Part shown: positions 19,335 through 29,876 of the stretch, piece after piece
Layout of the letters: each line of letters begins with the position of its first letter
Position numbering within the stretch: position 1 is the first letter of the stretch
NCBI RefSeq assembly: GCF_013041605.1
Contig: NZ_JABEQC010000009.1
Location: forward strand, 1-64,000
Reading direction: 5' to 3'
Length of the DNA: 64,000 nucleotides
From: Vibrio plantisponsor
GTDB taxonomy: Bacteria; Pseudomonadota; Gammaproteobacteria; Enterobacterales; Vibrionaceae
Position numbers and translations under genes: made by a program
The notes under the pieces: generated by a model
Told to the model about the DNA's origin: nothing
What the model saw: the letters and a program-made list of their open reading frames with translations, nothing else
The model's database searches: none

Positions 19335-20204
19335 ATGTTGAAAAATATCTCTCAATGGCAGAACCCAGTCAGTGTCATTCTCACTCTTGTATTGCTCTCT
19401 GCTTCAGCATGGATGCTGGGAAAAATGGTTTGGACGGTTCAAAGCGAACCTGTTCTTGTCTCTGCTTGGAATCCTTCCAACATCAGTTCTACGCCAACCA
19501 AAGCTAGCGCCACTGATATTACTTCTTTGCAAAACGGCAGCTTGTTTGGTCAATATTCAGAATCAACACCAGTGATTGATACGCCTAAAGTTGTCGATGC
19601 ACCAAAAACTCGTTTAAACCTAGTCCTTGTTGGTGTTGTGGCAAGCAGCGATGTAGATAAAAATCTGGCTGTTATTGCAAACCGAGGTGCTCAGTCTACC
19701 TACGGAATCAACGAAGTTATAGAAGGCACAAGGGCAAAGCTCAAAGCTGTATTTGTTGATCGCGTCATAATCGACAACTCAGGTCGAGATGAAACTCTAA
19801 TGCTGGATGGCATTGATTACGCGGCGAGAAATTCGGCTTCCGGCACTGACCAACCTAGAGCCCAACGTCCAGTCGCCAATGATGCGAGACAAAGTGAAGA
19901 CAAACTGGATGCGATTCGTGAAGCGATTCTCAAGAATCCACAAGAAATTTTCCAATATGTTCGTCTTTCTCAAGTAAAAGAAGACGATACCATCGTCGGA
20001 TACCGAGTGAGTCCGGGTAGAGACACAGCATTATTTGAGTCTGTTGGCCTGCAAAATGGTGATATAGCGATTGAATTTAACGGGTTTGACCTAACCAAAC
20101 CCGAAGTAATGAATGAATTAGCATCTGCGGTGTCAGAGATGACGGAGATTAATCTGTCAGTTCTTCGTGACGGTCAACAGCATGATATCTATATACAATT
20201 GTAA
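19335..20204 (+). CDS. gspC: type II secretion protein GspC (EpsC)
   Basis: A 289-residue inner-membrane component with one membrane helix near residues 15-32, a periplasmic homology region (about 60-155, containing RLNLVLVGVVAS and IDNSGRDETLMLDGI) and a C-terminal PDZ-like domain (about 200-289, VSPGRDTALFESVGLQNGD). GspC links the inner-membrane platform to the GspD secretin and contributes to substrate choice. It is the first gene of the twelve-gene gsp run, 34 bp ahead of gspD. Homology to V. cholerae EpsC is evident from length and motif order. Confidence 0.95.
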   Translation: MLKNISQWQNPVSVILTLVLLSASAWMLGKMVWTVQSEPVLVSAWNPSNISSTPTKASATDITSLQNGSLFGQYSESTPVIDTPKVVDAPKTRLNLVLVGVVASSDVDKNLAVIANRGAQSTYGINEVIEGTRAKLKAVFVDRVIIDNSGRDETLMLDGIDYAARNSASGTDQPRAQRPVANDARQSEDKLDAIREAILKNPQEIFQYVRLSQVKEDDTIVGYRVSPGRDTALFESVGLQNGDIAIEFNGFDLTKPEVMNELASAVSEMTEINLSVLRDGQQHDIYIQL

Positions 20205-20238
20205 GACTGATGCATCAGCTTCAGACTAGGGAGTATTT

Positions 20239-22281
20239 GTGAAACATTGGCTTAAAAAAAGTGCGTGGCTGATTGCCAGCAGCTTATTGATTTCACCTGC
20301 CGTATTAGCCAGTGAATTTAGTGCGAGCTTTAAAGGCACTGATATTCAAGAGTTCGTCAACATCGTTGGGCGTAACCTTGAAAAAACCATCATTGTTGAT
20401 CCATCGGTGCGAGGGAAAATCGATGTGCGCAGCTTTGACACACTCAATGAAGAACAATATTACAGCTTCTTTTTGAATGTCCTTGAGGTGTATGGTTTCG
20501 CCGTGATCGAAATGGATAACGGTGTACTTAAAATCGTTAAAGCAAAAGATGCCAAAACGTCGCCAGTTCCGGTTTTAGGGGATAATGACAGAGCGTCCGG
20601 CGATAGTGTTGTGACTCAAGTTGTTGCGGTTAAAAATGTATCTGTTCGTGAGCTTTCGCCACTTTTACGTCAACTGATTGATAACGCAGGCGCTGGCAAC
20701 GTAGTGCATTATGATCCTGCGAATATCATTTTGATTACAGGTCGTGCTGCTGTGGTGAATCGTCTGGCTGAGATAGTACGCCGTGTTGACCAAGCGGGAG
20801 ACAAAGACATTGAAGTGGTTGAGCTCAAAAACGCTTCAGCGGCTGAAATGGTTCGTATTGTTGAAGCGTTAAATAAAACCACCGACGCGAAAAACACACC
20901 TGAATTTTTGCAGCCTAAGCTGGTGGCTGATGACCGTACCAACTCGATTCTCATTTCTGGCGACCCTAAAGTTCGTCAACGCCTAAGACAATTAATCAAA
21001 CAACTTGATGTTGAGATGGCAACCAAAGGCAACAACCGCGTGGTGTACTTGAAATACGCGCAAGCGGAAGAGTTGGTTGATGTCCTGAAAGGTGTATCCG
21101 ACAACCTACAAGCAAAAGATCAGCAAGGCGGACAGAAAGCGACAAGTTCAAAAAATAACGAAGTGATGATTTCTGCCCATAAAGGAACAAACTCACTCGT
21201 TATTACTGCGCCGCAAGACATTATGAATGCGATGCTGGATGTGATTGCCCAATTAGATATTCGTCGTGCTCAGGTACTTATTGAAGCCTTGATCGTAGAA
21301 ATGTCAGAAGGTGACGGCATCAACCTTGGTGTTCAATGGGGTTCGCTGGAAAGCGGTTCTGTTATTCAGTATGGCAACACAGGTGCTTCAATCGGTAACG
21401 TAATGGTTGGTATAGAAGAAGCGAAAGACCAAACCACCACGGAATATTATTACGATTCAGCAGGTAATCGTCATCCTTATGATTCAACAACTTCTGGTGA
21501 TTACAGCACATTGGCTTCAGCTCTGTCGGGAATTAACGGTGCTGCCGTCAGCATTATGATGGGCGACTGGACGGCTTTACTGAGTGCTGTATCAAGCGAT
21601 TCCAACTCTAACATTCTGTCATCACCAAGTATTACCGTGATGGATAACGGTGAAGCTTCTTTTATCGTTGGTGAAGAAGTACCAGTATTAACAGGCTCAA
21701 CATCGAGCTCAAATAACGAAAACCCATTCCAGACGGTTGATCGTAAAGAAGTGGGTATCAAGCTTAAAGTCGTTCCTCAGATTAACGAAGGGGATTCGGT
21801 TCAACTGAAGATTGAGCAAGAAGTCTCTAACGTTTTAGGTGCGAATGGCGCAGTAGACGTACGTTTCGCAAAGCGTCAGCTCAATACCTCAGTAATGGTT
21901 CAAGATGGTCAGATGCTGGTTCTGGGTGGTCTGATTGATGAAAGAGCCTTGGAAAGTGAATCCAAAGTGCCATTTCTGGGAGATATTCCAGTACTGGGCT
22001 ATTTGTTTAAATCAACCAGTACTCAGGTTGAAAAGAAAAACCTGATGGTGTTTATCAAGCCAACCATCATCCGCGATGGTATGGCGGCGGATGGTATTAC
22101 TCAGCGTAAATACAATTACATCCGTGCCGAGCAGCTATTTAAAGCCGAAGAAGGCTTAAAACTGATGGATAACAATAATATTCCGGTATTGCCTAAATTT
22201 GGTGAAGAACGCCGCCATCCAGCGGAAATTCAAGCATTTCTTGATCAAATCAGTTCCGTCCAGATGGAAGCGAAGCAATGA
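20239..22281 (+). CDS. gspD: type II secretion secretin GspD (EpsD)
   Basis: A 680-residue outer-membrane secretin. A signal peptide (cleavage after AVLA near residue 24) is followed by N0 (about 25-110, [16 protein letters not shown]), N1-N3 repeats (about 120-340) and the secretin barrel (about 345-620) with VPVLTG and the [11 protein letters not shown] block, then a C-terminal S domain. The start is GTG at 20239 with TAGGGAG upstream. The stop overlaps the gspE start as ATGA, implying translational coupling. Confidence 0.97.
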   Translation: MKHWLKKSAWLIASSLLISPAVLASEFSASFKGTDIQEFVNIVGRNLEKTIIVDPSVRGKIDVRSFDTLNEEQYYSFFLNVLEVYGFAVIEMDNGVLKIVKAKDAKTSPVPVLGDNDRASGDSVVTQVVAVKNVSVRELSPLLRQLIDNAGAGNVVHYDPANIILITGRAAVVNRLAEIVRRVDQAGDKDIEVVELKNASAAEMVRIVEALNKTTDAKNTPEFLQPKLVADDRTNSILISGDPKVRQRLRQLIKQLDVEMATKGNNRVVYLKYAQAEELVDVLKGVSDNLQAKDQQGGQKATSSKNNEVMISAHKGTNSLVITAPQDIMNAMLDVIAQLDIRRAQVLIEALIVEMSEGDGINLGVQWGSLESGSVIQYGNTGASIGNVMVGIEEAKDQTTTEYYYDSAGNRHPYDSTTSGDYSTLASALSGINGAAVSIMMGDWTALLSAVSSDSNSNILSSPSITVMDNGEASFIVGEEVPVLTGSTSSSNNENPFQTVDRKEVGIKLKVVPQINEGDSVQLKIEQEVSNVLGANGAVDVRFAKRQLNTSVMVQDGQMLVLGGLIDERALESESKVPFLGDIPVLGYLFKSTSTQVEKKNLMVFIKPTIIRDGMAADGITQRKYNYIRAEQLFKAEEGLKLMDNNNIPVLPKFGEERRHPAEIQAFLDQISSVQMEAKQ

Positions 22282-23768
22282 CAGAGGTAGTGGCGTCCAT
22301 TGTTCGACGATTGCCGTTTAGCTTTGCCAACCGCTTCAAGATGGTTTTGGAGTGGAGTCAAACTTCGGCTTCAGTCTATTACGTCGCGCCAGTTTCGATC
22401 TCTGCTCTAGCGGAAGTGAAGCGTGTTGTGCGTGGTTATTTTCAGTTAGTAGAACTGAATGCCAGCGAGTTTGAAAGCAAACTCACTCAGGTATATCAGC
22501 GTGACTCTTCTGAAGCTCGTCAGTTGATGGAAGATATCGGTGCCGACAGTGACGATTTCTTCTCATTAGCGGAAGAATTGCCTCAAAGTGAAGACTTGCT
22601 CGAATCAGACGACGATGCGCCTATCATTAAATTGATTAACGCGATGCTGGGTGAGGCAATTAAGGAAGGCGCATCCGATATCCATATCGAAACGTTTGAA
22701 AAATCATTATCGATTCGTTTCCGTGTGGACGGTGTGCTGCGTGAAGTATTAAGCCCGAGCCGTAAATTAGCACCACTGTTGGTTTCCCGTGTAAAGGTCA
22801 TGGCGAAACTCGACATTGCCGAAAAACGTGTTCCTCAAGATGGTCGCATCTCCTTACGTATTGGCGGCAGAGCTGTGGATGTTCGTGTTTCGACTATGCC
22901 GTCGTCCCACGGAGAACGTGTGGTGATGCGTTTGTTGGATAAGAACGCTACGCGTCTGGATCTGCACAGCTTGGGGATGACACAAACCATCCAAGAGAGT
23001 TTCCGCAAACTGATTGAAAGGCCGCATGGCATCTTGCTGGTTACAGGTCCTACGGGTTCTGGTAAATCGACGACTTTGTATGCAGGTTTGCAGGAGATTA
23101 ACTCAAATGAGCGCAATATTCTTACCGTAGAAGATCCGATTGAGTTCGATATTGACGGCATTGGTCAGACACAGGTAAACCCTAGAGTCGATATGACCTT
23201 TGCTCGTGGTTTGCGGGCAATTTTACGACAAGACCCCGATGTGGTGATGGTCGGAGAAATTCGTGACTTAGAAACAGCCCAAATTGCTGTTCAAGCCTCG
23301 TTAACCGGTCACTTAGTGATGTCCACTTTGCATACCAATACCGCAATCGGTGCTGTTACACGTTTACGTGATATGGGTATTGAGCCTTTCTTACTCTCTT
23401 CTTCGTTGCTGGGCGTACTTGCACAACGTTTGGTGCGTACATTGTGCCCTGACTGTAAGCAAGCTTATGAAGCGGATGAGTCACAGAAAAAGCTGTGTGG
23501 CGTGAAGAAAAAGTCTCAACTGACACTCTATCGAGCCACTGGCTGCCCACATTGTAATTACAAGGGATATCGTGGAAGAACCGGCATTCACGAGCTGTTG
23601 CTGGTGGATGACAAAGTGCAGGCACTAATACACGACGAGGTCGGCGAGCAAGCGATAGAAAAACACATTCGCGATTACACACCAAGTATTCGTCAAGATG
23701 GTTTGGATAAAGTGATTCAAGGTATCACATCACTGGAAGAAGTGATGAGAGTGACCAAGGAGTCATAA
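22278..23768 (+). CDS. gspE: type II secretion ATPase GspE (EpsE)
   Basis: A 496-residue cytoplasmic secretion ATPase that powers pseudopilus assembly. It has the N-terminal N1E region that binds GspL, an N2E domain (EGASDIHIE), Walker [13 protein letters not shown], Asp box, Walker [16 protein letters not shown] and a His box. A zinc finger is visible as CPDC and CPHC about 30 residues apart. It overlaps gspD by 4 bp and gspF by 1 bp (TAATG). Confidence 0.98.
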   Translation: MTEVVASIVRRLPFSFANRFKMVLEWSQTSASVYYVAPVSISALAEVKRVVRGYFQLVELNASEFESKLTQVYQRDSSEARQLMEDIGADSDDFFSLAEELPQSEDLLESDDDAPIIKLINAMLGEAIKEGASDIHIETFEKSLSIRFRVDGVLREVLSPSRKLAPLLVSRVKVMAKLDIAEKRVPQDGRISLRIGGRAVDVRVSTMPSSHGERVVMRLLDKNATRLDLHSLGMTQTIQESFRKLIERPHGILLVTGPTGSGKSTTLYAGLQEINSNERNILTVEDPIEFDIDGIGQTQVNPRVDMTFARGLRAILRQDPDVVMVGEIRDLETAQIAVQASLTGHLVMSTLHTNTAIGAVTRLRDMGIEPFLLSSSLLGVLAQRLVRTLCPDCKQAYEADESQKKLCGVKKKSQLTLYRATGCPHCNYKGYRGRTGIHELLLVDDKVQALIHDEVGEQAIEKHIRDYTPSIRQDGLDKVIQGITSLEEVMRVTKES

Positions 23769-24988
23769 TGGCGGCGTTTGAATATAAAGCTCTTGATGAG
23801 AAAGGGCGAAACAAAGCCGGAGTCATCGAAGGCGACAGTGCTCGTCAGGTTCGCCAACGTCTGAAAGAACAGAACTTAGTGCCAGTTGAAGTGGTTGAAA
23901 CCAAAGTGAAATCACAGCGTGCACGCGCCTCTTCTTTCAACTTTAAAAAAGGCATAAGCACTGCCGATTTAGCGCTGATTACCCGTCAGCTTTCAACTCT
24001 GGTTCAGTCTGGAATGCCATTGGCTGACTGTTTGATAGCTGTGTCGGAGCAAGCCGAAAAGCCGCATATTCGAAACATGCTTTTGGCTGTTCGCTCAAAA
24101 GTAACCGAAGGTCACACATTGGCAGACAGTTTCAATGACTATCCTCACGTGTTTGATGATCTGTTCCGCTCTATGGTTGCGGCCGGAGAAAAATCAGGTC
24201 ATTTAGATTCAGTTCTAGAACGTTTGGCGGACTACGCTGAAAACCGCCAAAAATTGCAGTCGAAACTTCTGCAAGCCATGATTTATCCAATTGTGTTGGT
24301 TGTGTTCGCGGTAGGTATTGTTGCCTTCCTTTTAGCGTCGGTAGTACCGAAAATTGTCGGCCAATTTGTTCAGATGAATCAACAACTGCCAGCGTCGACT
24401 CAGTTTTTGCTCTCAGCGAGCGAGTTCGTCCAAAACTGGGGGTTAGCGGTACTGTTCGGTGGAATTGCGATCCTCTATCTGTGCAAGTGGATGCTGCGTA
24501 AGCCGGATGTACGCATGGGTTGGGACAAAAAAAAGATGCATTGGCCAGTGATTGGCAAGATTGTGCGAGGTTTAAACGCCTCCCGTTTTTCTCGTACCTT
24601 GTCGATATGTGCTTCCAGTGCCATTCCCATTTTAGACGGTATGAGAATCGCGGTGGATGTGATGCCAAACCACTATGCTAAGCAGCAGGTCACTATTGCG
24701 GCAGACAAGGTTCGAGAGGGTATTAGCCTTAGAAGGGCACTAACGGAAAGTAAACTTTTCCCGCCAATGATGCTGCATATGATTGCCAGTGGTGAACAAA
24801 GTGGTGAATTGGAGAGCATGCTGACTCGGGCTGCTGATAATCAAGATGCCAATTTCGAATCAACGGTGAACATTGCATTAGGCATATTTACACCAGCGCT
24901 GATTGCGGTGATGGCAGGGATGGTGTTGTTTATCGTTATGGCGACATTAATGCCTATCCTAGAAATGAACAATTTAATGACGAGATAA
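23768..24988 (+). CDS. gspF: type II secretion platform protein GspF (EpsF)
   Basis: A 406-residue polytopic inner-membrane protein at the core of the assembly platform. It contains two repeated cytoplasmic domains, with the signature TRQLSTLVQSGMPLADCL in the first and SRFSRTLSICASSAIPILDG in the second, and three membrane segments near residues 170-195, 220-240 and 375-400. It starts inside the gspE stop codon and is followed by an 80-bp gap before gspG. Confidence 0.97.
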   Translation: MAAFEYKALDEKGRNKAGVIEGDSARQVRQRLKEQNLVPVEVVETKVKSQRARASSFNFKKGISTADLALITRQLSTLVQSGMPLADCLIAVSEQAEKPHIRNMLLAVRSKVTEGHTLADSFNDYPHVFDDLFRSMVAAGEKSGHLDSVLERLADYAENRQKLQSKLLQAMIYPIVLVVFAVGIVAFLLASVVPKIVGQFVQMNQQLPASTQFLLSASEFVQNWGLAVLFGGIAILYLCKWMLRKPDVRMGWDKKKMHWPVIGKIVRGLNASRFSRTLSICASSAIPILDGMRIAVDVMPNHYAKQQVTIAADKVREGISLRRALTESKLFPPMMLHMIASGEQSGELESMLTRAADNQDANFESTVNIALGIFTPALIAVMAGMVLFIVMATLMPILEMNNLMTR

Positions 24989-25029
24989 CACTTTCTTGGC
25001 TTTTGATGAGTAGCTGAGTGTTATTTTTA

Positions 25030-25054
25030 GCAAATACAAGAAATACAAATTTGC
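25030..25054 (+). other. hairpin in the gspG leader
   Basis: GCAAAT at 25030-25035 can pair with ATTTGC at 25049-25054 immediately upstream of the gspG ribosome-binding site. The stem is only six mostly A+T pairs, so this is a weak candidate for an mRNA-stabilising or processing element. Confidence 0.3.
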
Positions 25055-25068
25055 GAAACGGAGCAGAA

Positions 25069-25512
25069 ATGAAAAAACGTAATAAAACGCAGGCTGGTTT
25101 CACTCTTTTAGAAATCATGGTGGTTATTGTGATCTTGGGTATTTTGGCAAGCCTCGTGGTACCCAACTTAATGGGCAATAAAGAAAAAGCGGATCAGCAA
25201 AAAGCTGTGACGGATATTGTTGCATTAGAGAATGCTCTGGATATGTATAAACTCGATAACAGCGTTTATCCAACTACAGACCAAGGTTTAGAGGCGTTGG
25301 TGACCAAACCATCTAGCCCTGAGCCTCGTAACTATCGCGATGGTGGCTATATTCGTCGTTTACCAAAAGACGCTTGGGGTAACGATTACCAATATTTAAG
25401 CCCAGGTGACAACGGTGCTATTGATATTTTCTCTCTAGGTGCCGACGGTCAGGAAGGCGGAGAAGGCGCAAACGCCGATATTGGTAACTGGAATATTCAG
25501 GATTTTCAATAA
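25069..25512 (+). CDS. gspG: major pseudopilin GspG (EpsG)
   Basis: A 147-residue prepilin with a ten-residue basic leader ending in Gly, cleaved before Phe (AG/FTLLEIMVVIVILG), and the Glu at mature position 5. The pilin core has the calcium-site region near the C-terminus (YLSPGDNGAIDIFSLGADGQ), as in EpsG. It is the main subunit of the piston-like pseudopilus; the prepilin peptidase gene (gspO/pilD) is not in the operon. The ATG at 25069 with GGAGC upstream is chosen over an earlier in-frame start that would bury the leader. Confidence 0.97.
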   Translation: MKKRNKTQAGFTLLEIMVVIVILGILASLVVPNLMGNKEKADQQKAVTDIVALENALDMYKLDNSVYPTTDQGLEALVTKPSSPEPRNYRDGGYIRRLPKDAWGNDYQYLSPGDNGAIDIFSLGADGQEGGEGANADIGNWNIQDFQ

Positions 25513-25530
25513 CACCGATAACTAAGGACA

Positions 25531-25550
25531 GGGGGCGGTAGCCCCCGCTT
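25531..25550 (+). terminator. gspG-gspH intercistronic hairpin (possible attenuator)
   Basis: GGGGGC - GGTA - GCCCCC forms a very G+C-rich stem starting 19 nt after the gspG stop, followed by GCTTTTCTTTC. It may stop a fraction of transcripts or block decay from the 3' side, raising gspG over the minor pseudopilin genes. The downstream tract is pyrimidine-rich, not pure T. Confidence 0.55.
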
Positions 25551-25557
25551 TTCTTTC

Positions 25558-26127
25558 ATGAAGCAATCTCGCGGCTTTACATTACTGGAAATACTGTTGG
25601 TGCTCGTGCTGATATCGGTCAGTACCGTTGCCGTTATTGCCACATTTCCGGTTTCGCACAAAGATGAAGCCAAGCTGGCAGGGCAGAGCCTGTTTCAGCG
25701 AATTCAGCTTATCAATGAAGAAGCCATTTTAAGTGGCCGTGATTTTGGTTTAAGAGTGGATGATCTAAACCGTGCTTTTCTCTTTGTTGAGTTATCTGAG
25801 GATGGCTGGAAGACGCTTGAAAAACGCCAGTTTGGTTCCGAGTTGAAGCTCCCTTCTGAGCTAGTAATCGATTTTCAGCTGGGTGGTAATGCTTGGGTTA
25901 AGGATGAGCGAATGTTTGATCCGGAACCTTTGTTTGATAAAGAGATGTTTGCCGAGAAAAAGCAGCTACCACCGCCGCAAGTTTACATTTTATCGAGCGG
26001 TGAAGTGACGCCATTTGTGGTCAGTATTTATCCAAAGCAGTCACCTACTGAGAGCTGGCGTATTGTCGTTGAAGAAAATGGGCAAATACGTTTGTTTGCA
26101 CCGGGAGAGCAAGATGAAAAAGCATAA
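25558..26127 (+). CDS. gspH: minor pseudopilin GspH (EpsH)
   Basis: A 189-residue type IV-pilin-like protein with a short leader (MKQSRG) cleaved before FTLLEILLVLVLIS, retaining the Glu5. The remaining beta-rich domain fits GspH, a minor subunit of the pseudopilus. The ATG directly follows the G+C-rich hairpin and has no clear ribosome-binding site outside it, so its translation may be weak. It overlaps gspI by 14 bp. Confidence 0.94.
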   Translation: MKQSRGFTLLEILLVLVLISVSTVAVIATFPVSHKDEAKLAGQSLFQRIQLINEEAILSGRDFGLRVDDLNRAFLFVELSEDGWKTLEKRQFGSELKLPSELVIDFQLGGNAWVKDERMFDPEPLFDKEMFAEKKQLPPPQVYILSSGEVTPFVVSIYPKQSPTESWRIVVEENGQIRLFAPGEQDEKA

Positions 26128-26467
26128 AGGCTTTACTTTGCTTGAGGTGTTAGTTGCGTTAGCCATTTTTGCTACCGCAGCGGTTAGTGTGATACGAGCG
26201 GTGAGTCAGCACATTAATACGGTTCAATATCTGGAAGAAAAGACGTTTGCTTCCATGGTGATAGACAATCAGATGGCGTTAGTGATGCTGGCTCCAAACG
26301 AACTGCGAGCAAAAAAAGGCACAGAGTCACTGGCGGGACGAGCTTGGTATTGGAAAGTCACTCCTATCGATACTTCCAGCGGCTACTTAAGAGCTTTTGA
26401 TATCAGTGTATCGGCAGAAGAGACCGCAAGCCCTATAACAACGGTGAGAAGTTATGTCGCGAAGTAG
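26114..26467 (+). CDS. gspI: minor pseudopilin GspI (EpsI)
   Basis: A 117-residue minor pseudopilin starting MKKHKG/FTLLEVLVALAIFATAAV, part of the GspI-J-K tip complex of the pseudopilus. The ATG at 26114, inside gspH, is preceded by GGGAGAGC, a good ribosome-binding site; an in-frame extension to 26015 would place 33 residues before the prepilin leader and is rejected. It overlaps gspJ by 14 bp. Confidence 0.94.
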   Translation: MKKHKGFTLLEVLVALAIFATAAVSVIRAVSQHINTVQYLEEKTFASMVIDNQMALVMLAPNELRAKKGTESLAGRAWYWKVTPIDTSSGYLRAFDISVSAEETASPITTVRSYVAK

Positions 26468-27095
26468 AAGAATGCGAAATAACGGTTTTACGCTGATTGA
26501 AGTGTTGGTGGCTATCGCTATTTTTGCCAGTTTGAGTGTCGGTGCTTACCAGGTCTTAAATCAGGTACAACGCAGCAATGAGCTTTCACAACAGCGAACA
26601 ACACGGCTGAATGAAATCAATCGAGCTGTTGTGCTTATGGATGCAGATTTTCGCCAAATTGCGGCGCGTCAATTTCGTACTCAAGGTGATGAACCAAGTA
26701 ACCAGTTTTTGATTTGGCAAGATGCCCTATTGGGATCGGATCAAAAGGGAATCATATTTACCCGTTTAGGTTGGAGTAACCCACAGCAACAGTTTCCCCG
26801 TGGTGAAGTAGCTAAAGTTGCTTACCGAATCAGAGACGGAGTTTTGGAAAAAATTTGGTGGCGTTATCCGGATTCGCCAGTAGGACAAGAAGGTATTGTT
26901 ACACCAATACTGACTCAAGTAGATAGCTGGAGCATGCGTTTCTATTACGACGGCAAATGGAGCGACAATTGGGAACAGAAAATGGTGTTACCGAATGCCA
27001 TCGCAGTGAAATTGACATTAAAAGATTACGGTGAGATTGAGCGTATCTATTTAGTGGCTGGCGGCGTTGTGCTAGGGGGCGAAGATGCTTCGTAA
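26454..27095 (+). CDS. gspJ: minor pseudopilin GspJ (EpsJ)
   Basis: A 213-residue minor pseudopilin with the leader ending [24 protein letters not shown] and a large C-terminal beta domain containing the family segment [21 protein letters not shown] at 26454 overlaps gspI; a second in-frame ATG at 26472 (MRNNGF) would give a standard short leader and cannot be excluded. It overlaps gspK by 11 bp. Confidence 0.94.
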   Translation: MSRSRRMRNNGFTLIEVLVAIAIFASLSVGAYQVLNQVQRSNELSQQRTTRLNEINRAVVLMDADFRQIAARQFRTQGDEPSNQFLIWQDALLGSDQKGIIFTRLGWSNPQQQFPRGEVAKVAYRIRDGVLEKIWWRYPDSPVGQEGIVTPILTQVDSWSMRFYYDGKWSDNWEQKMVLPNAIAVKLTLKDYGEIERIYLVAGGVVLGGEDAS

Positions 27096-28176
27096 CGATA
27101 TGCCGCAAGCCCGTGCACCACAAACCCATGTGCAGCAAAATCGAGCGCACCGAGGTTCTTCTAAACATCGTCGCTCTCAACACGGCGTTGCACTGATTGT
27201 TGTATTGCTACTGCTGGTTATTATGGTTTCTATTGCGGCAACCATGTCTGAGAGATTGTTTACTCAGTTTCAACGCGCTAGCCATCAAGTGAGCTACCAG
27301 CAAGCCTATTGGTATAGTGTAGGCGCTGAAGGTTTGGCGAGTGTCGCGATTGAACAAAGTTACAAGGATAGCGATACGGTTAACTTGAGTCAGGTATGGG
27401 CGTTAGAAGAGCAAACTTATCCGTTGGATTATGGTCAGTTGCGCGGGCGCATTTACGATAAACAAGCTTGCTTCAATCTCAATGTGTTGGGTTCGATTGA
27501 ATCCAGCTCAGGTGCCAACACTAAGCCCTATCCTCTGCGTGTTTGGCAGACACTGCTTGAGACGCTAGAGGTGGATAATTATTCGGCGGAAGTGATCGCA
27601 GATTCCACAAGAGAGTTCATTGACAGCGATAACCGAGTGCAAAGCACTTACGGCGTAGAAGACAGCTACTATGAGTCAATGTCACCAGCTTACATGAGTG
27701 CCAACGGCTTGATTGCCGATAGCAGCGAGTTACGTGCTATTCAACAAGTCAGTGGCGATGTGATGCTGAAAGTTGCTCCTTATGTGTGCGCATTACCCAG
27801 TGATGACTGGCGATTAAACGTAAATACATTGGCTCCTGAACATGCTCAGTTATTAACGGCGATGTTCAGTCCAAATTTATCTGAATCGAATGCGGAAGCG
27901 GTGCTGAAAAATCGTCCTTTTGATGGATGGGCCAGTGTTGATGCATTTTTAGCTGAGGCTCAAATCGCCGCGACAGGCGAGAGTGTCATCGATCAGGCTA
28001 AAGGTTATTTAACCGTCGATAGTCAGTATTTTGAATTAGATGTACAAGTGTTAGTGGATGAGGCGCGCGTGAGACTTCGCAGCCTGTTTTTTAGTGATAA
28101 TCGAGAAACTGCAACGGTGGTTCGCCGTCGCTTTGGAGGGATCAGTGAGCGAGTTTCTGACCGTTCGACTGAGTAG
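27085..28176 (+). CDS. gspK: minor pseudopilin GspK (EpsK)
   Basis: A 363-residue pseudopilin-like protein capping the pseudopilus. The processing site reads [22 protein letters not shown], with hydrophobic Val instead of Phe at +1 and no Glu5, as usual for GspK. The inserted alpha domain and a pair of cysteines (CFNLNVL and VCALP) follow. The preceding leader is about 34 residues, very polar and basic, longer than the few residues typical; ATG at 27100 is an alternative. The start has GGGGGCGAAG upstream. The 3' end overlaps gspL by 32 bp. Confidence 0.94.
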   Translation: MLRNDMPQARAPQTHVQQNRAHRGSSKHRRSQHGVALIVVLLLLVIMVSIAATMSERLFTQFQRASHQVSYQQAYWYSVGAEGLASVAIEQSYKDSDTVNLSQVWALEEQTYPLDYGQLRGRIYDKQACFNLNVLGSIESSSGANTKPYPLRVWQTLLETLEVDNYSAEVIADSTREFIDSDNRVQSTYGVEDSYYESMSPAYMSANGLIADSSELRAIQQVSGDVMLKVAPYVCALPSDDWRLNVNTLAPEHAQLLTAMFSPNLSESNAEAVLKNRPFDGWASVDAFLAEAQIAATGESVIDQAKGYLTVDSQYFELDVQVLVDEARVRLRSLFFSDNRETATVVRRRFGGISERVSDRSTE

Positions 28177-29356
28177 TCAAAAAGAAGCCATTATCCCTTG
28201 GTTGGTGTGGTCTTCAGTACAGCAAGAAGTGATTGCGAGCGGAGAAATATCAGGTTGGGAACAACTTGAGCAACTGAGTTCATACGCTGAACAGCGTTCA
28301 ATCATTGTCTTGATGTCGGCCAGTGATGTGGTTCTGAGCCAAGTGGAAATTCCCGCTGGTGCAAATCGCAAAATTGAATCCATGCTGCCTTATCTGATTG
28401 AAGATGAAGTGGCTCAAGATGTTGACGATATGCACTTTAGTATCCTGAAAAAGACAGGAAATATCGTCGAAGTGGCTGGTATTGACCGCGATTTCTTACA
28501 ATCTTGTATTGATGAACTTGCTTCGTTGGGCATGACGGTTAAGCGCGTGATTCCTGATGTGCTTACCGTGCCTGTCCAGCAAGGGTTAGCGGCCGTTCAG
28601 TTGGGAAAAGAGTGGCTGATCCGCAAAGGTGACTCTCAGGGGATTTGCGTTGATAGCGAATGGTTGGAGTTATTTAGTCAATCTGACTGGGTCAAAGAGG
28701 GTGACAACTTTTTACCTTTAACTGCTTACACGCCTCTACCAGAACTTGGTTTAGCTGATGGTCAAGATTGGCATTTCACACCTTCGCCATTAGTCATGCA
28801 ATTGCTGACTGAGCAAGCTCTGCAAAGCAAAGTGAATATGTTAACGGGCAGCTTCAGAGTGAAATCTTCCTCTATGAAGTATTGGCGCATTTGGCGAAAA
28901 GCGGCGTACGCTGCGCTTGTGTTCCTTGCTGTGCTTATTGGTTATAAGCTTTTAGAAACTCACCGCCTTGAGCAACAAGTTCTGGCTTATCGTGCGGAAA
29001 GTGAACGCATATTCCGTGTTGTGTTTCCTGAGCGAGAGAAAATCCCCACAGTGAGCTATCTGAAGCGCCTTGTGAATGAAGAGCTGAATGCTCTGCAAGG
29101 TGGAAGCGCTCAGGGTTCTGTTTTGCAATGGTTGACACCTCTGCCAGCAACGCTGAGAAGTATTCAGGGCATGGAACTACAAAGCATTAAGTTCGACAGC
29201 AATCGTGGTGAAGTACGATTAGAAACCACCAGTAAAGATTTCCAAAGCTTTGAACAAGCGAGAGTGAAATTGGCTGAGCAGTTTGTTGTTGAACAAGGTC
29301 AAGTGAACAAAAATGGCGATGTGGTTGCGGGTTCATTTGTGTTGAAGCAGAAGTAG
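28145..29356 (+). CDS. gspL: type II secretion protein GspL (EpsL)
   Basis: A 403-residue bitopic inner-membrane protein. The N-terminal cytoplasmic actin-like domain (1-240) binds GspE, one membrane helix lies near residues 260-280, and a small periplasmic ferredoxin-like domain follows. The GTG at 28145 gives [15 protein letters not shown], matching the EpsL N-terminus as I recall it; the upstream in-frame extension lies wholly within gspK and is rejected. Confidence 0.95.
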   Translation: MSEFLTVRLSSQKEAIIPWLVWSSVQQEVIASGEISGWEQLEQLSSYAEQRSIIVLMSASDVVLSQVEIPAGANRKIESMLPYLIEDEVAQDVDDMHFSILKKTGNIVEVAGIDRDFLQSCIDELASLGMTVKRVIPDVLTVPVQQGLAAVQLGKEWLIRKGDSQGICVDSEWLELFSQSDWVKEGDNFLPLTAYTPLPELGLADGQDWHFTPSPLVMQLLTEQALQSKVNMLTGSFRVKSSSMKYWRIWRKAAYAALVFLAVLIGYKLLETHRLEQQVLAYRAESERIFRVVFPEREKIPTVSYLKRLVNEELNALQGGSAQGSVLQWLTPLPATLRSIQGMELQSIKFDSNRGEVRLETTSKDFQSFEQARVKLAEQFVVEQGQVNKNGDVVAGSFVLKQK

Positions 29357-29365
29357 GTGTTGGTA

Positions 29366-29875
29366 ATGAGTGAGCAAATAGCGAATAAAGTAATAGCGCC
29401 ACTTCAACACTGGTGGCAAAGCATTAATCATCGTGAAAAGGTGATGGTATCGATCTGTGCACTTTTAGCGGTCGTTGCGATTGTTTTTTGGGGAGTACTG
29501 CAGCCGCTCAATGAGCGAGGTGTACAAGCCCAAAACCGAATTCAAACTGAGAAGCAACTGCTGGCTTGGGTTACTGATAGTGCAGATAAAATAACGGCTT
29601 TGCGTAAACAAGGTGGTGTGGTGCGAACCTCTACGCCGCTGAACCAAGTAATCACAAGCTCGACTCGTCAATTTAAGATTGAGCTAATTCGCATGCAGCC
29701 TCGCGGAGAGATGATGCAGGTTTGGATTCAACCTGTTCCGTTTACTCAACTGGTTGCTTGGATTGCTTACCTTAAAGAGCAACAAGGTGTGGATGTGGAC
29801 TTTATGGATATCAAACGCGGCAAACAAGCCGGTGTGGTTGAAGTACAGCGCTTACAGTTAAAACGAGGCGGTTAA
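29366..29875 (+). CDS. gspM: type II secretion protein GspM (EpsM)
   Basis: A 169-residue inner-membrane protein with a short cytoplasmic N-terminus, a membrane segment near residues 25-45, a coiled-coil stretch and a periplasmic ferredoxin-like domain ending in the conserved VVEVQRLQLKRGG. It partners with GspL to stabilise the platform. ATG at 29366 is nearest the family start; the ribosome-binding site is weak (GTGTTGGTA). It is 9 bp after gspL and 1 bp before the gspN start codon. Confidence 0.94.
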   Translation: MSEQIANKVIAPLQHWWQSINHREKVMVSICALLAVVAIVFWGVLQPLNERGVQAQNRIQTEKQLLAWVTDSADKITALRKQGGVVRTSTPLNQVITSSTRQFKIELIRMQPRGEMMQVWIQPVPFTQLVAWIAYLKEQQGVDVDFMDIKRGKQAGVVEVQRLQLKRGG

Positions 29876-29876
29876 G

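Noticed and set aside
24171..24668. 165-codon minus-strand open frame inside gspF
   Set aside because: Antisense shadow with unusual composition, no start signal and no family resemblance.
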